Assembly (NCBI GenBank): GCA_004431415.1
Contig: QPMI01000019.1
Coordinates: 1-58,747 of the forward strand
Origin: Cyanophora paradoxa
Lineage: Eukaryota > Glaucocystophyceae > Cyanophorales > Cyanophoraceae
Direction: 5' to 3'
DNA length: 58,747 bases
Below the pieces are notes generated by a model that worked only from the letters and a program-made list of their open reading frames with translations, did not search any database and was not told the DNA's origin. This document shows positions 11,492-22,684 of the stretch, piece by piece; within the stretch, counting starts at the first letter, position 1; each line of letters begins with the position of its first letter. A program made the translations under genes and the position numbers.

Positions 11492-12869
11492 GCTCGTCAC
11501 CCTCGTGTCTGGGTCATGGGCATCGTAGCGTGTTGCGGCTTCTATCAAGTTGTATAAGTGTTGATAGGATATCTGGTTTCGTCTTCCCACGCCAAGGCCT
11601 CGTGGTCTCGTTTGAGTGGCGGCGAGGGTTGGGCAAGCCACCGCAGCGGCTAGTTCCCCTCCGTCCTTGCTGCAGGTCCAATCATCGCGAACGCGAGGAC
11701 CTCGGGGTCTCCTTCCTTTTCGCAGATCTTCTGTTGTCCCTGCCTGGCCTGCCCATCAAGAGTCTCTTGCTGGACAGGGTCTCTTTCTTTTTCCTTCCAA
11801 CGCTGGAGACTGTACTTCGAGAAACATGCAGGCTGCAGACAGAACGTCTACAAGCTAGACGGATCTCAACTTTGGGGCTCCAGTTCGTGGGATTGGACCA
11901 CGAGTGGCGCCCAGCCCGCCATCCACCGCCGGAGCAGCTTCGGTCGGCCGAGCACGGAAAGGCCCCCTTGAGGGAGGGAGTACGCCCCCCCCGGCACCTA
12001 GGTGGAGTGCCGAAGATTGCAGCACCGGTGGATCGGGAGGCGACGGCCCGCCGCGGGCGGAAGGTGCCCGCGGGGGGGAGCCTGCGCACGGCGGCGCGCG
12101 GCGCGCGCGCAAGGTCAGGTCACGCGCACGGGCAGGATTTGATCTCGAGATCGAGACAAGCTTCGCACCCGAGACGGCGCCACGGGAGGTGGCGCGCTGC
12201 TGAACTCGAAGCGCTGGCTCTACCGGCGCGCGCGTCCAAGGTTCGCCACGCTCATAAATGTTACTCGGTGACGGGGCCCGGCCGCCGGGCGCTCGATGAC
12301 AATAGACTCGATCCTGGAGACTGGAGGCTGCTTGGGATATCTGTCGTCTATTCTTTCGGGAGATTCTTTATCATGCACGCGGCGCCAGCAGAGGACTAGG
12401 GCGGGGCCTGCGGGGCGGCGCGGAGCGGGCACAGCATAGAGCGCTGGGAAGCGGAGGTCGTCGCGGCCGCCGGGTCAGCCGGGCGCCGCAGCACCGACGC
12501 GCGACGGGGTGAGGCGGGCCTCGGAGAGGGGAAGAGGTAACTATAGGTCTGCAGCCTGTTTGTGTTTCTCGAATCAGTTTATGTTATGAACCGTTTATGT
12601 TATGAACCGGGATCTGTGGGTCTAGATCATATAAGCCGCGAGCTCTCGCTCACTGCTAGCCGGCGGCTAGCCGGCCGCGGCGCTGGCGCCCGCAGCTGGT
12701 ACAATTTGATCCGGCGCCGCGGCCGGGCGTTCTGTATTCAGGAACGCAAATTGGCAGCAAATTTTCTCTCGGAATACGCTTTCGACAATGCAGCGTGACC
12801 CCTCTGTACGCAAGGCATGAGTTTTGAGAGCATGAGAGCCCCGGGTACAGGCACAGTTCTCGCCGCGCG
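11492..12869. other. Intergenic region without a supported gene
   Basis: This is 1.38 kb between two plus-strand mitochondrial genes. A 289-codon frame (11530-12399) has arginine-rich, compositionally random content and no splice or domain support, so it is not called. A perfect 16-bp tandem direct repeat, GTTTATGTTATGAACC, lies at 12577-12592 and 12593-12608, upstream of the next gene and possibly in its promoter. Confidence 0.5.
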
Positions 12870-14665
12870 ATGCTGGCTCGCTCCGTTCTTAGGAAGGCCG
12901 TGCGCCGTGTATCGATCAATGGCGGTGAGTCATATGCTGCGCGGGTTCGCAAGGGTGGGTGAAGCGGCGTGCGGCGGTCAAGGATCGAGTGATTGCCGGC
13001 CGCTCGCTTTCTAGCGTTGTACAGTATCAATATAGCGTCATAAATAGCATGTGGATTCCTTCCGCCCCTTCGCGCCGGTCCCCCGTCGCCCCGGAACCAA
13101 TCGTGGCTGACCGTCGGCAGGCGCAAGCTCCGCTCGCAATGCCACGGCATCGGTAGTCGTTCTTTCTTCTCCGGCCCATGTGCTCGTTCGGTACGACGGG
13201 AAAGGATCGTGCGGCACCTTCGCTGATCTTCGAATGCCACAGGCCCTCCGCCGCGAACCAGAGCATCCGCGCCCTGCATGTGTCCGCTGCCGGTTCGTGG
13301 AATCATCTCATAGTGCGCGCTACCGGCTCTCACGTCGCGACAGTCGCGCAATCCGCCGTTCCGGCGACGGAGTCGGCACCCACTACCACCCTCGTCGGCG
13401 CCCTCCTCGACGATGCCGTCAGCAAGTTCAAGCTCCGGAACGGTCTCCGCGCCGCCACGGGCCCGGATGACTACCTCCGCTGGACCTACGAGGAGTTGCA
13501 GGTCCGCGCTGGCTTCGTTCGTTCCTGCCGCCGCGTTCTCCGCCGACGTAGTGTGCGCAGCGCCACTCGAACGCGTTCGCGGTTGGCCTGCTGCACGCCG
13601 GCTTCAAGCCCGGCGACCGCCTCGTCGCGCTGGTCCGCCCCAGCGGCGAGCTGGTCCGTTCTTCCTTTCCTTGTGCTTCTTCCTCCGGCGTGAACGCCGC
13701 CGCCGCAGATTACCACCCAAATTGGCTGCGCCAAGATCGGCGTGACCATGATCGTGCCTGCCTCGGTCGAGGAGCTCAGGTGCGCCGTGGCCCCGCACCC
13801 GCCCGCGCGTTGCGCCGCTCATGCCTGCGCAGCGCCGTCCTCAAGCTGTACAAGCCGCGCGCGGTGCTGACCGACCCGGAGTACAATGGCGTCGACGTCG
13901 TCGCCCACATCGCGAAGCTCATCCCCGAGCTCGAGAACTGTGCGCGGCCGCACGCCCGCTCGCCCCGCCTGCCGCCCATTTGACGGCTTCCGCAGACACT
14001 TTCACTGACGGCCTGCCGCTGGCGACCAAGTCCTTCCCCACGCTCCGCCATCTGTGGCACACCGGCTACGACCCGCACCTCGGCGGTGGGCCCGCCCCGC
14101 GCCTCCCCTGGGGCCGCCCTGACGCCGGCGCAGGCTGGCAGCGCTTCCGCGACATGCTGCTATACAACGAGCAGGCGCACCCGCTGAGCAAGGTGGCCCC
14201 GCTGGTCTCGGAGAACGCGCCGCTGCTGGTGGAGCTCTCGAGCGCCTCGACGGGGACCGTGCTCACGGAGCGCGCCGTCGTGGCGGCCGGCTCGAGCATC
14301 GCGAAGGGGGCGAAGCTGACGCCGGAGGAGCGCCTGTGCTACTCGGCCGGCTCGCTGCCGGCGACGTCGCTCTTCCTGAGCGCGGCGGCGTCGATGAGCT
14401 CGGGGAGCATGCTGGCGGTGCCGAAGGTCTTCGCCGAGGCCAAGGCCGCGCAGGAGGCCGAGCAGTGCACCGTCGTCCTCGGCGACGCCAAGTCCCTCGC
14501 CTCCAAGCCCGGTGCGCGCGCCCCGCGCCGCCGGCCCGCGCCGCCCCGCCGCCCCGCTCACCGCCTGCCCCAGCGAACGCCCGGATATTCGACTTGACGG
14601 GGGAGACCAGCAAGCTCAAGAGCGGCCCCGTCCGCGTCGAGGAGTCCGGCCGGGTCTCCCTGTAA
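12870..14665 (+). CDS. Mitochondrial acyl-CoA-synthetase-like protein, degenerate N-terminal half
   Basis: This is a spliced gene. Exon 1 (12870-12924) encodes MLARSVLRKAVRRVSING, a typical basic mitochondrial presequence. A 419-nt GTGAGT...ACAG intron joins in phase to 13344. Later exons include 13344-13501, 13561-13653, 13709-13779, 13833-13939 and 13996 onward, ending at TAA (14663-14665). The sequence follows the N-terminal half of AMP-binding acyl-CoA synthetases: WTYEELQ, AFAVGLLHAGFKPGDRLVAL, then QIGCAKIGVTMIVPASVEEL, and KLTPEERLCYSAGSLP. The nucleotide-binding loop is altered to ELSSASTGTVLTE where active enzymes have a Ser/Thr/Gly-rich loop ending PKG. The catalytic C-terminal half is absent. 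It is therefore probably a pseudoenzyme recruited to a structural or regulatory role in mitochondria (inference). An alternative start is the in-frame ATG at 13178. Confidence 0.65.
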
Positions 14666-15904
14666 GCCCGCCCCGGCACCCCCGACAAGCTTTTTTGCCC
14701 CCCTCCCCTGCACGGCCAACCCCCTCCCATCCCCTCGGATATTAGCCGCCCTCCACCACTCGTGCTCCCGAGCGTCCGGGGCCCCTGTCCCCCTTTCCTG
14801 CCCGTAACATAATGCTTTGAGAGGCATGTACGCGTCGAGGCATGCTCTGCTTTCCGTCCCAAGTTTGTGTACTATACGCAGCCCTCGTCCGTGTGAAATC
14901 GGAGGGCATGCGCAGCAGCTTCACGAATATCTGCAGGCCGCCTCGAGCTCCCCCAGAGGGACTCTGGGCCGGCGGGGCCCGCGGCCAGGCCCGCCGCGGC
15001 CAAGGCCTTCCGCCGGGCCGCCGCCGAGGCCCGATTCCCGAGGGCTGGAAAGTCGTGGAAATATACCGGTAATGTCAAGTTGTCAACTTGCAAGGAGCAT
15101 TGCAATTGCGGGGGATCGGCGAATCGACCTGCCAGGCTGTAAATTAGGTCCAGGGCCTCCACTGGGCCAGGCGGACCAGGCCCTGAGGGTCCAGGATTCA
15201 ATTCGAATTCATTCGAAGCTGGCGCGATGATGCGCCGCGAATGATGCGGCGAATCCCGCGATCGCGCGGCGGCGCCGCGGCGCCGGCGGCCGGCGGCGCG
15301 CGCCCCTAGGGGTGACGAACCGTCGTTGAGGTGGGCCGGTTCAAGTTGCTCCCATTGAGTTATAGGGTACCGTGCCTTCTGCAAACTTAAAGAGCCACTG
15401 CAAGCACGACGTCATCAGTTGCGCACTGCGGCAGAGACCATCGACTGCGCGGCCGCGGCCTGCGCAGGCTGCGCCGCCCTTGAGCTTCGATCAGCAGCAA
15501 GTTCGAATTCAGCTTCCCGACTTCCCGGCGTCCAGCTCATCAGGCGACAATTGCAACCGCGGTGCAACCGCTCACGGTGCAAACGCGGTGCGCGCGCACG
15601 ACGACAGTTGCAATTGCAGCTTGGCCGATCGCGCGTTGCCGCCGCTGGGCCGACTTGCCGGCGACACTGTAGGCTGTAGTACTGCACTAGTACTAGTACT
15701 AGTCGACGACTTGCGCGACCTCCCAACCCAAAATCAGCGACCAGATTCCAGAACTGACCTGCAGCAGCCCCCGCCCAGCGCTAGCCGCGGCTCGCGCGAT
15801 CGGCAGCTCGGCAGCTCGGCGCCGGCGCGCGCGGGCGCGGGGAGCGGGGAGATCTAGAGCTCCAGAGGACACCGTACCAGCTGCAGCAAGCTTTTAGCGC
15901 GAGG
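14666..15904. other. Intergenic region with palindromic micro-repeats
   Basis: No gene is supported in these 1.24 kb. Several TTGCAATTGC-like palindromes occur (around 15098-15108 and 15545-15615), and three perfect tandem copies of ACTAGT lie at 15686-15703. These could be promoter elements of the gene starting at 15905, which would be an inference. Base composition is more balanced than in the flanking genes. Confidence 0.4.
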
Positions 15905-17848
15905 ATGCCGATGCTACGGTTTCTGCAGGAGCTGCGCCGGAGGATCAGCCCGACCAAGCAAATCGCGCCCGAGGGCGCCAGCCCTGCGCGTGCAGCGCAC
16001 GGCGCCGTTAAACCTCTGGTGCTCCGGCAGCCGCCGGAGCTCGTCGCAGCCCTCTCGGTGCGTGTGAACGACGCTAGGGCGTCCCCCAGCCGACCGATGC
16101 GTATGCCCCCCTTATGTATACGCTTCCGCCGGCAGCTCGCGGACGCCTGCGCCGAGGGCAACGCGTGTGGAGGGCCGGAGTGCCCCGTGAAGTACGAGGG
16201 ATACGAGCGCCTCTACAAGGCCATGGTCCGCCAGCTGCCGCCCCCGCGCTCCGTCCCACATGCCGGCCTTCAATCGCAATCGGCTGACCCGGCACCATGG
16301 TTCTGCAGTTCCGCGCGCTCCGGCGGACGGCCGACGTAGGGTCCGATCTGCGCCCTCTCGTAGTCTGGGCGCTGGCCCTCTCTGCGGGGCGGCGGCTGAC
16401 GCGGGGGCCCGGGGCGCGCAGGGACGAGGAGGAGGCGGCGAAGCACGCGCGGTTCGAGTTCCTGCGGGACGCCAAGGGCCGCAAGACCTCCACCAAGGCC
16501 GCCCTCGCCTCCACCATCGTCGCCCTCGCCTGTCCGCCCCCGGCCACGCGAGCTCCCCCCGGCTGCCGGCCCCGCCCCGCCCTGACTGCAGCTGGCGGCG
16601 GGCAGCGCTGTGGACGCCGGCGGAGGGGGCGGCTGGGCGGGCGTTGGACGGCGAGCGGTGCGCCGACTTCATCTACTGCCTCGCGCGGGCCATCACCCGC
16701 CCCCGCCCCGGCCGCGGCGACCGCCTCCAGCTCCTCTCCCCCAGCGGTGCCCCCGCCCCCGCTCCCTCGCGCCCCGCCCACGTCCTTGCGCCTCACGCCG
16801 CGCCCAGAGATCGTGCCGGGGTGCGCGCGGCCGCGGGGCGTCTTTGGGCGGAGCCGCTCGCTGCCGCCGGCGACGCGGCGGTCGTCGCTGGCGACGGCGC
16901 GGGCGGGCGGGGCGAGCACCTCGCTGCGGCGCGTGCGCTTCGCCATCAGCGAGGAGGTCAAGCTCTACCAGCCGCCCAGCGACGAGTCGCTGCGGGGCGC
17001 CGCCTCGCCGCCGGCGCCGGGCTCCACCTCCCTCCCGCCCCGGCCTCCTCCGCGGCCGCGGGGGCCGGCGAGGCCCCGCGCGCGCCCATCTCCCTCACGG
17101 AGGCCCTCGCCATGGAGGCGGCGATGGCGCGGGGCGCCCGCCCCGCCCCGTCCCCGCAGGAGCCGGCCCCCGTCCGCGTCTGCACCCTCATCGACGTCGA
17201 CGACGCTGCCGACCCCGACGCTGGCGCCGGCGAGGAGGAGGAGGAGGAGGATGAGGAGCGGCTCGGCGGCAGAGAGGAGCGGGGGGCGGCGGCGTGCAAC
17301 GGGCTGCCATCGGCGGCCGGCCCCGCGCGGGGGCGCGTGCAGCAGCTCCCGCCGCTGCGCGTGCGCGGGCCCGTGCACCGCTCGAGCTCGCCCCCGAGGA
17401 GAGCGGCGAGGAGGAGCTCGAGATGGCGTGCGGCGCGCGCGACGCGGCGCTGCTCGCGGGCGGCTTCCGCGCCCTCGGCCTCGGTGCGGGCGGCGGGTCG
17501 CCGGGGAGCCAGCGCTCGTGCCCTTGCCCGTCGCGCTCGGGCGGGGAGGCGGAGGGCGGGGCGGACTCGGGCTCGGAGGCGTGGGGGAGCTCGAGCGAGG
17601 CCGAGGGGCCGGCGCCCCGGCTGCGCCCGCGCTCGCACACCATGCCGGCAGGCGACGCCGCCCTCGAGCGCGCCAGGCGGATCGCCCTAATACGCGTCGC
17701 AATCGACCGCTGCCGCGACACCCTCGCCCGCTCCACCTCCGAGAACCCCGCCCCCGCCCCGGGGCCCGCCCCCGCCCTCGCCCCCGGCACCGCCTTGGAC
17801 GCCGCCGCCGTGGCCCTCGGCACCTCGTACCGCGCCATCGCCGTGTAG
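15905..17848 (+). CDS. Unknown protein with RVRF (PP1-docking-like) motif
   Basis: This is a spliced gene. Exons 15905-16057, 16136-16225 and 16309-16340 are clear by GTGCG/GTCCG donors, CAG acceptors and conserved phase; further exons run to TAG at 17846-17848. The N terminus is MPMLRFLQELRRRISPTKQI, followed by a Cys-containing segment (DACAEGNACGGPECPVKYEG) and a Lys-rich helical part (RDAKGRKTSTKAALAS). At 16930-16941 it has RVRF in the context LRRVRFAISEEVKLY, which fits the RVxF docking motif of protein phosphatase 1 partners. The last third is acidic, then Pro/Ala-rich, ending RAIAV. No domain family was recognised. A PP1 regulator is the best-supported guess but rests on one short motif. 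Middle exon borders are uncertain. Confidence 0.5.
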
Positions 17849-18957
17849 CGAAGGACTTTCTCCGCATCCCTCCGCCCCACGCCCCTCTCCCCTCCCCGAG
17901 GACCCTGCAGAGTATGTAGCTCCGCGCTCTCCTTTCTTGTTTTTGCTTTTCTTTCCTGCTTCAAGGCCCGGAGGCTCCTCCGAAGTTCACGTTTTCGAAC
18001 TCACGGCTCCGAGGCTCGCTGGCGAATAGGGTCCGGCCTCGGTCGATGAGCCATGCCCATGATGTGCAACATCACATATAGACGAAAATTTCAAATTTGA
18101 TCTCGCTGTCGACGCGTACCGTAGTACGTCACGAGTCACAGAAGTAGTGATAGCCGGTCGCCGCGGCGCGACAAGCCCTCTGGGCCAGATTTTCGGTCGA
18201 TCTGCCGCGCCAGTTTAAATCTTTTCGAGGCTTCTAGCTATATATAGCCTAGTAAATTCGAGCTCTCAGAGTCTAGATCTGCCAGGCTGAGATCCTCGTT
18301 AATGCTTGCTTGCCGACTCTGAATCATGCGTCTAGATCTTGCCGCAGTGCTGCGATACTCGAAATTCCTAACATATACAGCTGCAGATCTAGATAACGTT
18401 TTTGTGTGATCTCTTAAGCTCAGGTTGAGAATTGAAATTACCAGCTATAGTTAGATCCCATAGTTCGCAATATGTATATGAGTATGATCGTGATATAATG
18501 TCAACCGCCAGGCCGGTTTAGCGCTGTCCCCGTGGCCATGCAGGGCCCTAAGCCCCGCTGGCTTTGACCATACGAAAGGCAGGGGGGAAGCGGGCCTCCG
18601 CGCGTGTGCCAGCGCGCTGCAGCCCATGCTGCCCCTATGTATGCGGCCTCGCCTCGTTCCGCGAAGAGCCTCGGGTGCGCCGCCACGCTCGCCGAGTCGT
18701 GAACGGGTTGGGACTCGGGAGCTCGAGTCGGCAAGCGTCGCTGGGGCCGACCGGCTTGAACGGCGCAGGGGTGCTTGCCGCGCATGTGCGTTGCATAGAG
18801 GAGAGCGATTGATACTTATTGCATAGACAGAGACATGCGGATAGATACGAGAAGCGCGCGTGCTTGTGATCAGTAGTCCCGGCTCTTGTACAATCGCGCA
18901 CGGATGGCACGAATATCTTTCTGCAAATCTGCATCGAATTGCCGCGCCTGCGAAGCC
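17849..18957. other. Intergenic region, relatively AT-rich
   Basis: This is 1.1 kb downstream of both flanking genes (convergent 3' ends). It is AT-rich compared with the genes and contains scattered CTAGATCT-like and TATATA stretches near 18235-18250. Small frames on both strands at 18500-18830 lack any domain or splice support. Nothing else is identifiable. Confidence 0.4.
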
Positions 18958-19275
18958 TCAGAGAGAGTTTTTCAGTCTACAGGCAGTGCGCACCGCCTCC
19001 GGCGACCCGACCAAGTGCATGACGAAGCGGGTCCCCTCGACGTGCTTCTCGCGGTGCTTCTTGATCGGGTAGGCGAGCTGCGTCACAGCTGTCGATTAGA
19101 GGGCGCAAGCGCGGACCCGCAGGCTGCGGCGCACTGTTGTGTCGGCGAGAACTTGCATGCCCATCACGACGCCGCCTTTGGACAAGAAAATCGACCCGAC
19201 CTTTGCTGCTAGCTTCGCTACTTCTGCCGGCTCCACCCGCTGGGCCGTCGTGACAAGCGCGCTGTAGACCGGCAT
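18958..19275 (-). CDS. MRPS6: Mitochondrial small-subunit ribosomal protein bS6m
   Basis: This is a two-exon minus-strand gene, exons 19135-19275 and 18958-19077, with a 57-nt GTGCG...GACGCAG intron; total 86 residues. It begins MPVYSALVTTAQRVEPAEVA, continues to KGGVVMGMQVLADTT, and exon 2 supplies LAYPIKKHREKHVEGTRFVM. The pattern MPxY near the N terminus, a GG(V)V turn, then L-A-Y-P-I-K-K and a final beta strand is the bS6 fold. bS6 lies on the 30S-type subunit platform paired with bS18. The absence of an added presequence is common for bS6m. Neighbouring loci also encode mitochondrial proteins. Length is slightly short for mitochondrial bS6 but complete in its core. Confidence 0.8.
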
Positions 19276-19526
19276 CGCGCCGAGATGCGCGCTGAACTCG
19301 CACAAGGCGATGGACGAGGCGATGGCGATGCTGGCGGGTGTTTCTTCTGGCCGGGAGCCCTCGAGGCGCGTGGTGTGTAGATCCGGCACTACCGGGAGCC
19401 GAACCCCCGGCACACTGGAGCCCGAAATTGATCTGGGCGATCCGATGCCATGATGATCCACGCGTGTCAACCTTGCTAATCAAGTGTGTCATCGAGCGCC
19501 GGGCGGGCCTTAGTCTCCAGCAAGCG

Positions 19527-21388
19527 ATGGCGGATGTAATCCCGCCCAAGGTCGCTCCCTGGTCCCGTCGAACCGGTCGGGGGCCGCCGTTAACGTTAGA
19601 GACGGCTGACGCCGAGGCCGCGGTCGCCGCACGCGATAGCACGGGCTTCGACGAGGAACGCCGACAGCCGAGCGAGGTTCCTGTAGCTGCGGCTCTCCAC
19701 ATGTACAGCGACCGCGACCGACCGGCCGCGGCGCCGCCGGGGCTAGCTGCGCATGCAGAGGATCTCGGCGGCGGGGCGCTGCACTCTCTCCCCGACGGCC
19801 TCTTAGAGCGCATTCTGCTGCTCGCGTGCCGCTGCCCCTCCGACCCCCTGTGCTCCGGCCCGCTGGAGCGCCTATGCGGCGACATGGCGCGAGACGGGTT
19901 CTTGTGCTTCCACGACCCGGCGGTCCTCGCGCGCCTACGGGGCGTCTGCCGCCGCTTCCGCCGCGTCGCCGACGACGCGGCCGCCTGCGCCTCCCCGCCG
20001 GAAGGCCTCGCCGTGCGCGCCGAGGAGCTGGGGCGCCTCCCCGACCGCGACCGCGAGCGGGGCCTCGGCGCAGTCCGCGCCCTGCGGCTGCGCTCCGGGG
20101 CCGCGGCCTCCCTGCCCGGCGTCGAGCTCGCGCTGGGGCTCTGCTCCCTCACGGAGCTCGACACCACGCTCCCGGCGTGGCCGAGCGCCCCCCTCGCGGC
20201 CCTCCTCCGCCTCCTCCCGGCGCGCTGCCCGGCCCTCCGCCGCCTGCGCCTCGCCTCGAGCTCGAGCTCGGGCGGCGGGGGCGGCGCGTCGGCGGGGGTG
20301 GACGGGGCAGCCGCCTGCCTCGCCGCGCTGCCCGAGCTGGCGGCCCTGGACCTCTCCGGCGTGGCCCTCTCCCCGTCGGGCCTGCGGGCCTGGCGCCCCT
20401 CGCCCCGCGCCTCACCGCCCTCGCCGCCCTCTGCCCCGCCGCGACCGCGCCTCCCGCCGCGGCGAGGCCGATCAGTCCGCCGCCGCCGCCGTCGCCGCCG
20501 TCTCCGCCTTCGCGTGCCTCGAGCGCCTCGCGCTCCGCCTCCGCTGGGCCGAGCCGGCCGCCGCCGCAGGGACCTGCGAAGGGCCGGAGGGCGGCCGCCA
20601 CGCGCGCCTCGCCGCCTCCTCCCTCGCCCGCCTCCCCCGCCTCCGGGGTGCCCGCCCGCCTCGCCCCCCGCGTGACGCCCCCCTCGAGGCTCACCGGCGG
20701 GGGCCAGCGCTGCACCTGGAGTGCGCGGTGGACTCGCTGCGCTTCCTCGCGCACCTCGCGGGGGAGCTGCGGCACCTCACCCTCGCCGCCTCCCCCCACG
20801 CCCGCCCCGAGCGCCCCGGCCCCGGCCCGGAGCCGCACCCGTTCGCCCTCCTGGGCGCTGGCCTCCGGTCCCTGGACCTGACGCTGCAGGGCCCCCGCCG
20901 GGCTCCGAGCCCCGGCCCTCCCTCGCCGCCTCCTGCCCCTCCTCCCTCCCTCCAGGTCCGCTTCCCCCCCCCCCCCCCCCCCACCACTCCCCCTCCCTCT
21001 CGAGGCCCCGCCGACGCGCGCCGCGCCGCGCCGTGCCCCGCGGCAGGCCCTGCGCCTCGCGGCGGGCGCGGCGGAGGTGGAGGAGCTCGTCCTCGCGCTG
21101 CCCCCGGCCCCGTCTGGCCCGCCCTCCGCTTCGCCTCCCTCCCGTACCCCTCCGCCGCCCTCCTCGCGGTGCGCGCCCCCCCCCCCCCACCCCCCCCCCC
21201 TTTTTTTTCTCCGGGGGCGGAGGAGCGCTGCGGCGCAGGGGCTGGCGGAGGCGGCGCCGGCGCTCGAGGAGCTCGAGCTGCGCGCCGAGCTCGACAAAGC
21301 GTGCCCCGTCCCCGAGCCGCCGCCCTTCACGCCCCCGCCCCTCCTCCGCCGCCTCCTCGTGCTCCCCGCGCCCAGCTGCAGGCCGTAG
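19527..21388 (+). CDS. F-box protein with leucine-rich C-terminal region
   Basis: An open frame runs from an ATG at 19527 (MADVIPPKVAPW), with an alternative start at 19701 (MYSDRDRP). An F-box follows at about 19780-19980: ALHSLPDGLLERILLLAC, then FHDPAVLARLRGVCRRFRR. Downstream are Leu-rich repeats of the type LPELAALDLSGVALSPSGL and, after introns, APALEELELRAELDKA. This is the usual layout of an SCF ubiquitin-ligase substrate receptor: the F-box binds SKP1 and the LRRs bind a target. Long C and T homopolymers at about 20957-20981 and 21178-21210 lie between coding blocks, probably in introns, and make exon borders uncertain. The end is TAG at 21386-21388, 79 bp from the convergent IBA57 gene. 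Confidence 0.6.
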
Positions 21389-21467
21389 CGAACTGTAGAC
21401 TGGATACTTCAACCTCAAACCCGCGAGGGGGGGGCTCCCGCGGATCGCCCGGCGGGGGGTGGGGCGG

Positions 21468-22612
21468 CTAGGCGTCGAGCTGGAGCGGGGGCCACCAGGG
21501 GGGGATGTGGGCGACGAGGCGGCGGCCGCCGCAGAGGAGGGGCCGGGGCCCGCCCTCGCCCAGGGCCTCCCCGACGCGCACGAGGGCGAAGCCAAGGCCT
21601 CCCGCGGAGGCCACCAGGCGCCCGACGGGCCGCCCCGCGCCCCCCTCCTCCAGCACCACCTCCGCACCGGCCTCCGCCAGAGGCGCCGGGGGCGGGGCGC
21701 CCGGGGAGGCGACGAGGGCGTCGACGGCGGCGGCGGGGGCGGCGGCGGGGCCGTCGGCGGGGAGGAGGGGGAGGAGGTGCTTGCGGACGACGCCGCGGTG
21801 GTGGGTGCGCGCGGTGAGCTCCTGGCCGAGGTAGCAGCCCTTCGTGAAGCTCACCCCGCCGCAGATGTCCAGGTTCGCCTCCAGCGGCAGCGCCTCCCCC
21901 GGCGCCTGCTCCGCCGCCCCCTCCGGCACCCCGTTCACCCAGCGCGTCGCGTCGTACGCCGCCCGCGACGCCAGCCGCACGCCCGTCGGCGCCCGAGGCT
22001 GCTCCGACGCCGGCAGCAGCGCCCGGAGGCCCAGCGCCGCGCAGCGCGGGTCCGGGAAGGCGGCGCGGGGCGGGAGCCAGCCGCGCTCGGCCGCGTCCGG
22101 CGGCAGCTGCCCGCCGAGCAGCGCCCAGGCGCGCCAGCGGGCGCTGACGTCCTCAAAGTCGGCCTTCGCGCGCAGCCGGTACTTCTTCAGGTGCTCCACG
22201 AGCTCCGCCGCCACGCGCCTGTCGCACTCGATCCGCACGCACGTCTCCGCCGTCTGCGCCGCCAGCTGCGAGGCCGGCGCCGGCAGGTTCGCGGCGTAGA
22301 CGAAGGCGTCGCATATGACGCGGCCCGTGGGGCCGAGGAAGCCGGTGAAGATCGCAGAGCCGGCCTTGAGGTTCCGTACGTCGTTCGACGTCAGGCCGTG
22401 CAGAAGCTTCAGAACGTCCTGGCCGCGCGCTTCTATGACGGCCCTGCCGTCGAGCTCCACGAGGATGGTCTGCGACGGCCCTGCGCGGGCATCGGCGGCG
22501 CCCGCAAGCGAACAGGCGGTGGCGAACCGGCAGCGGGAAGGGAGGACTTGGCAGCGGGCGCCGCCTCGGATGCGTGCGCGATGACGGTGCGGAGCACCCG
22601 GCTCGCCCTCAT
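21468..22612 (-). CDS. IBA57: IBA57, mitochondrial iron-sulfur cluster assembly factor (GcvT-like)
   Basis: This is a two-exon minus-strand gene: exon 1 22528-22612, a 47-nt intron, exon 2 21468-22480; 365 residues. Exon 1 gives a mitochondrial presequence, [19 protein letters not shown]. The folate-binding GcvT-like fold follows: [28 protein letters not shown] and [15 protein letters not shown]. The signature KGCYLGQE is present in [20 protein letters not shown], including the conserved Cys. IBA57 works with ISCA1 and ISCA2 late in mitochondrial Fe-S assembly to make 4Fe-4S clusters. It is divergent from the NDUFS1-type gene, a multi-cluster Fe-S protein, across only 72 bp. Length and motif order agree with the family. 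Confidence 0.9.
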
Positions 22613-22684
22613 TAGGGAAGCTTCCCGTGTTTGCCTCTACCCCTTTCACTGCGTTCGCAAGGTGTGATCCGCTGGGCCGAGAGG
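22613..22684. promoter_or_regulatory. 72-bp bidirectional promoter, IBA57 / NDUFS1
   Basis: Only 72 bp separate the two start codons. The interval must contain both transcription starts unless they overlap. It is less GC-rich than the genes and contains TTTCACTGCGTTCGC-type sequence but no clear TATA box. The shared promoter suggests co-regulation of Fe-S cluster assembly and of an Fe-S client (inference). Confidence 0.6.

Noticed and set aside
11530-12399. A 289-codon plus-strand frame between the ATP synthase and ACS-like genes
   Set aside because: No recognisable domain and arginine-rich chance composition; likely a chance frame in GC-rich DNA.
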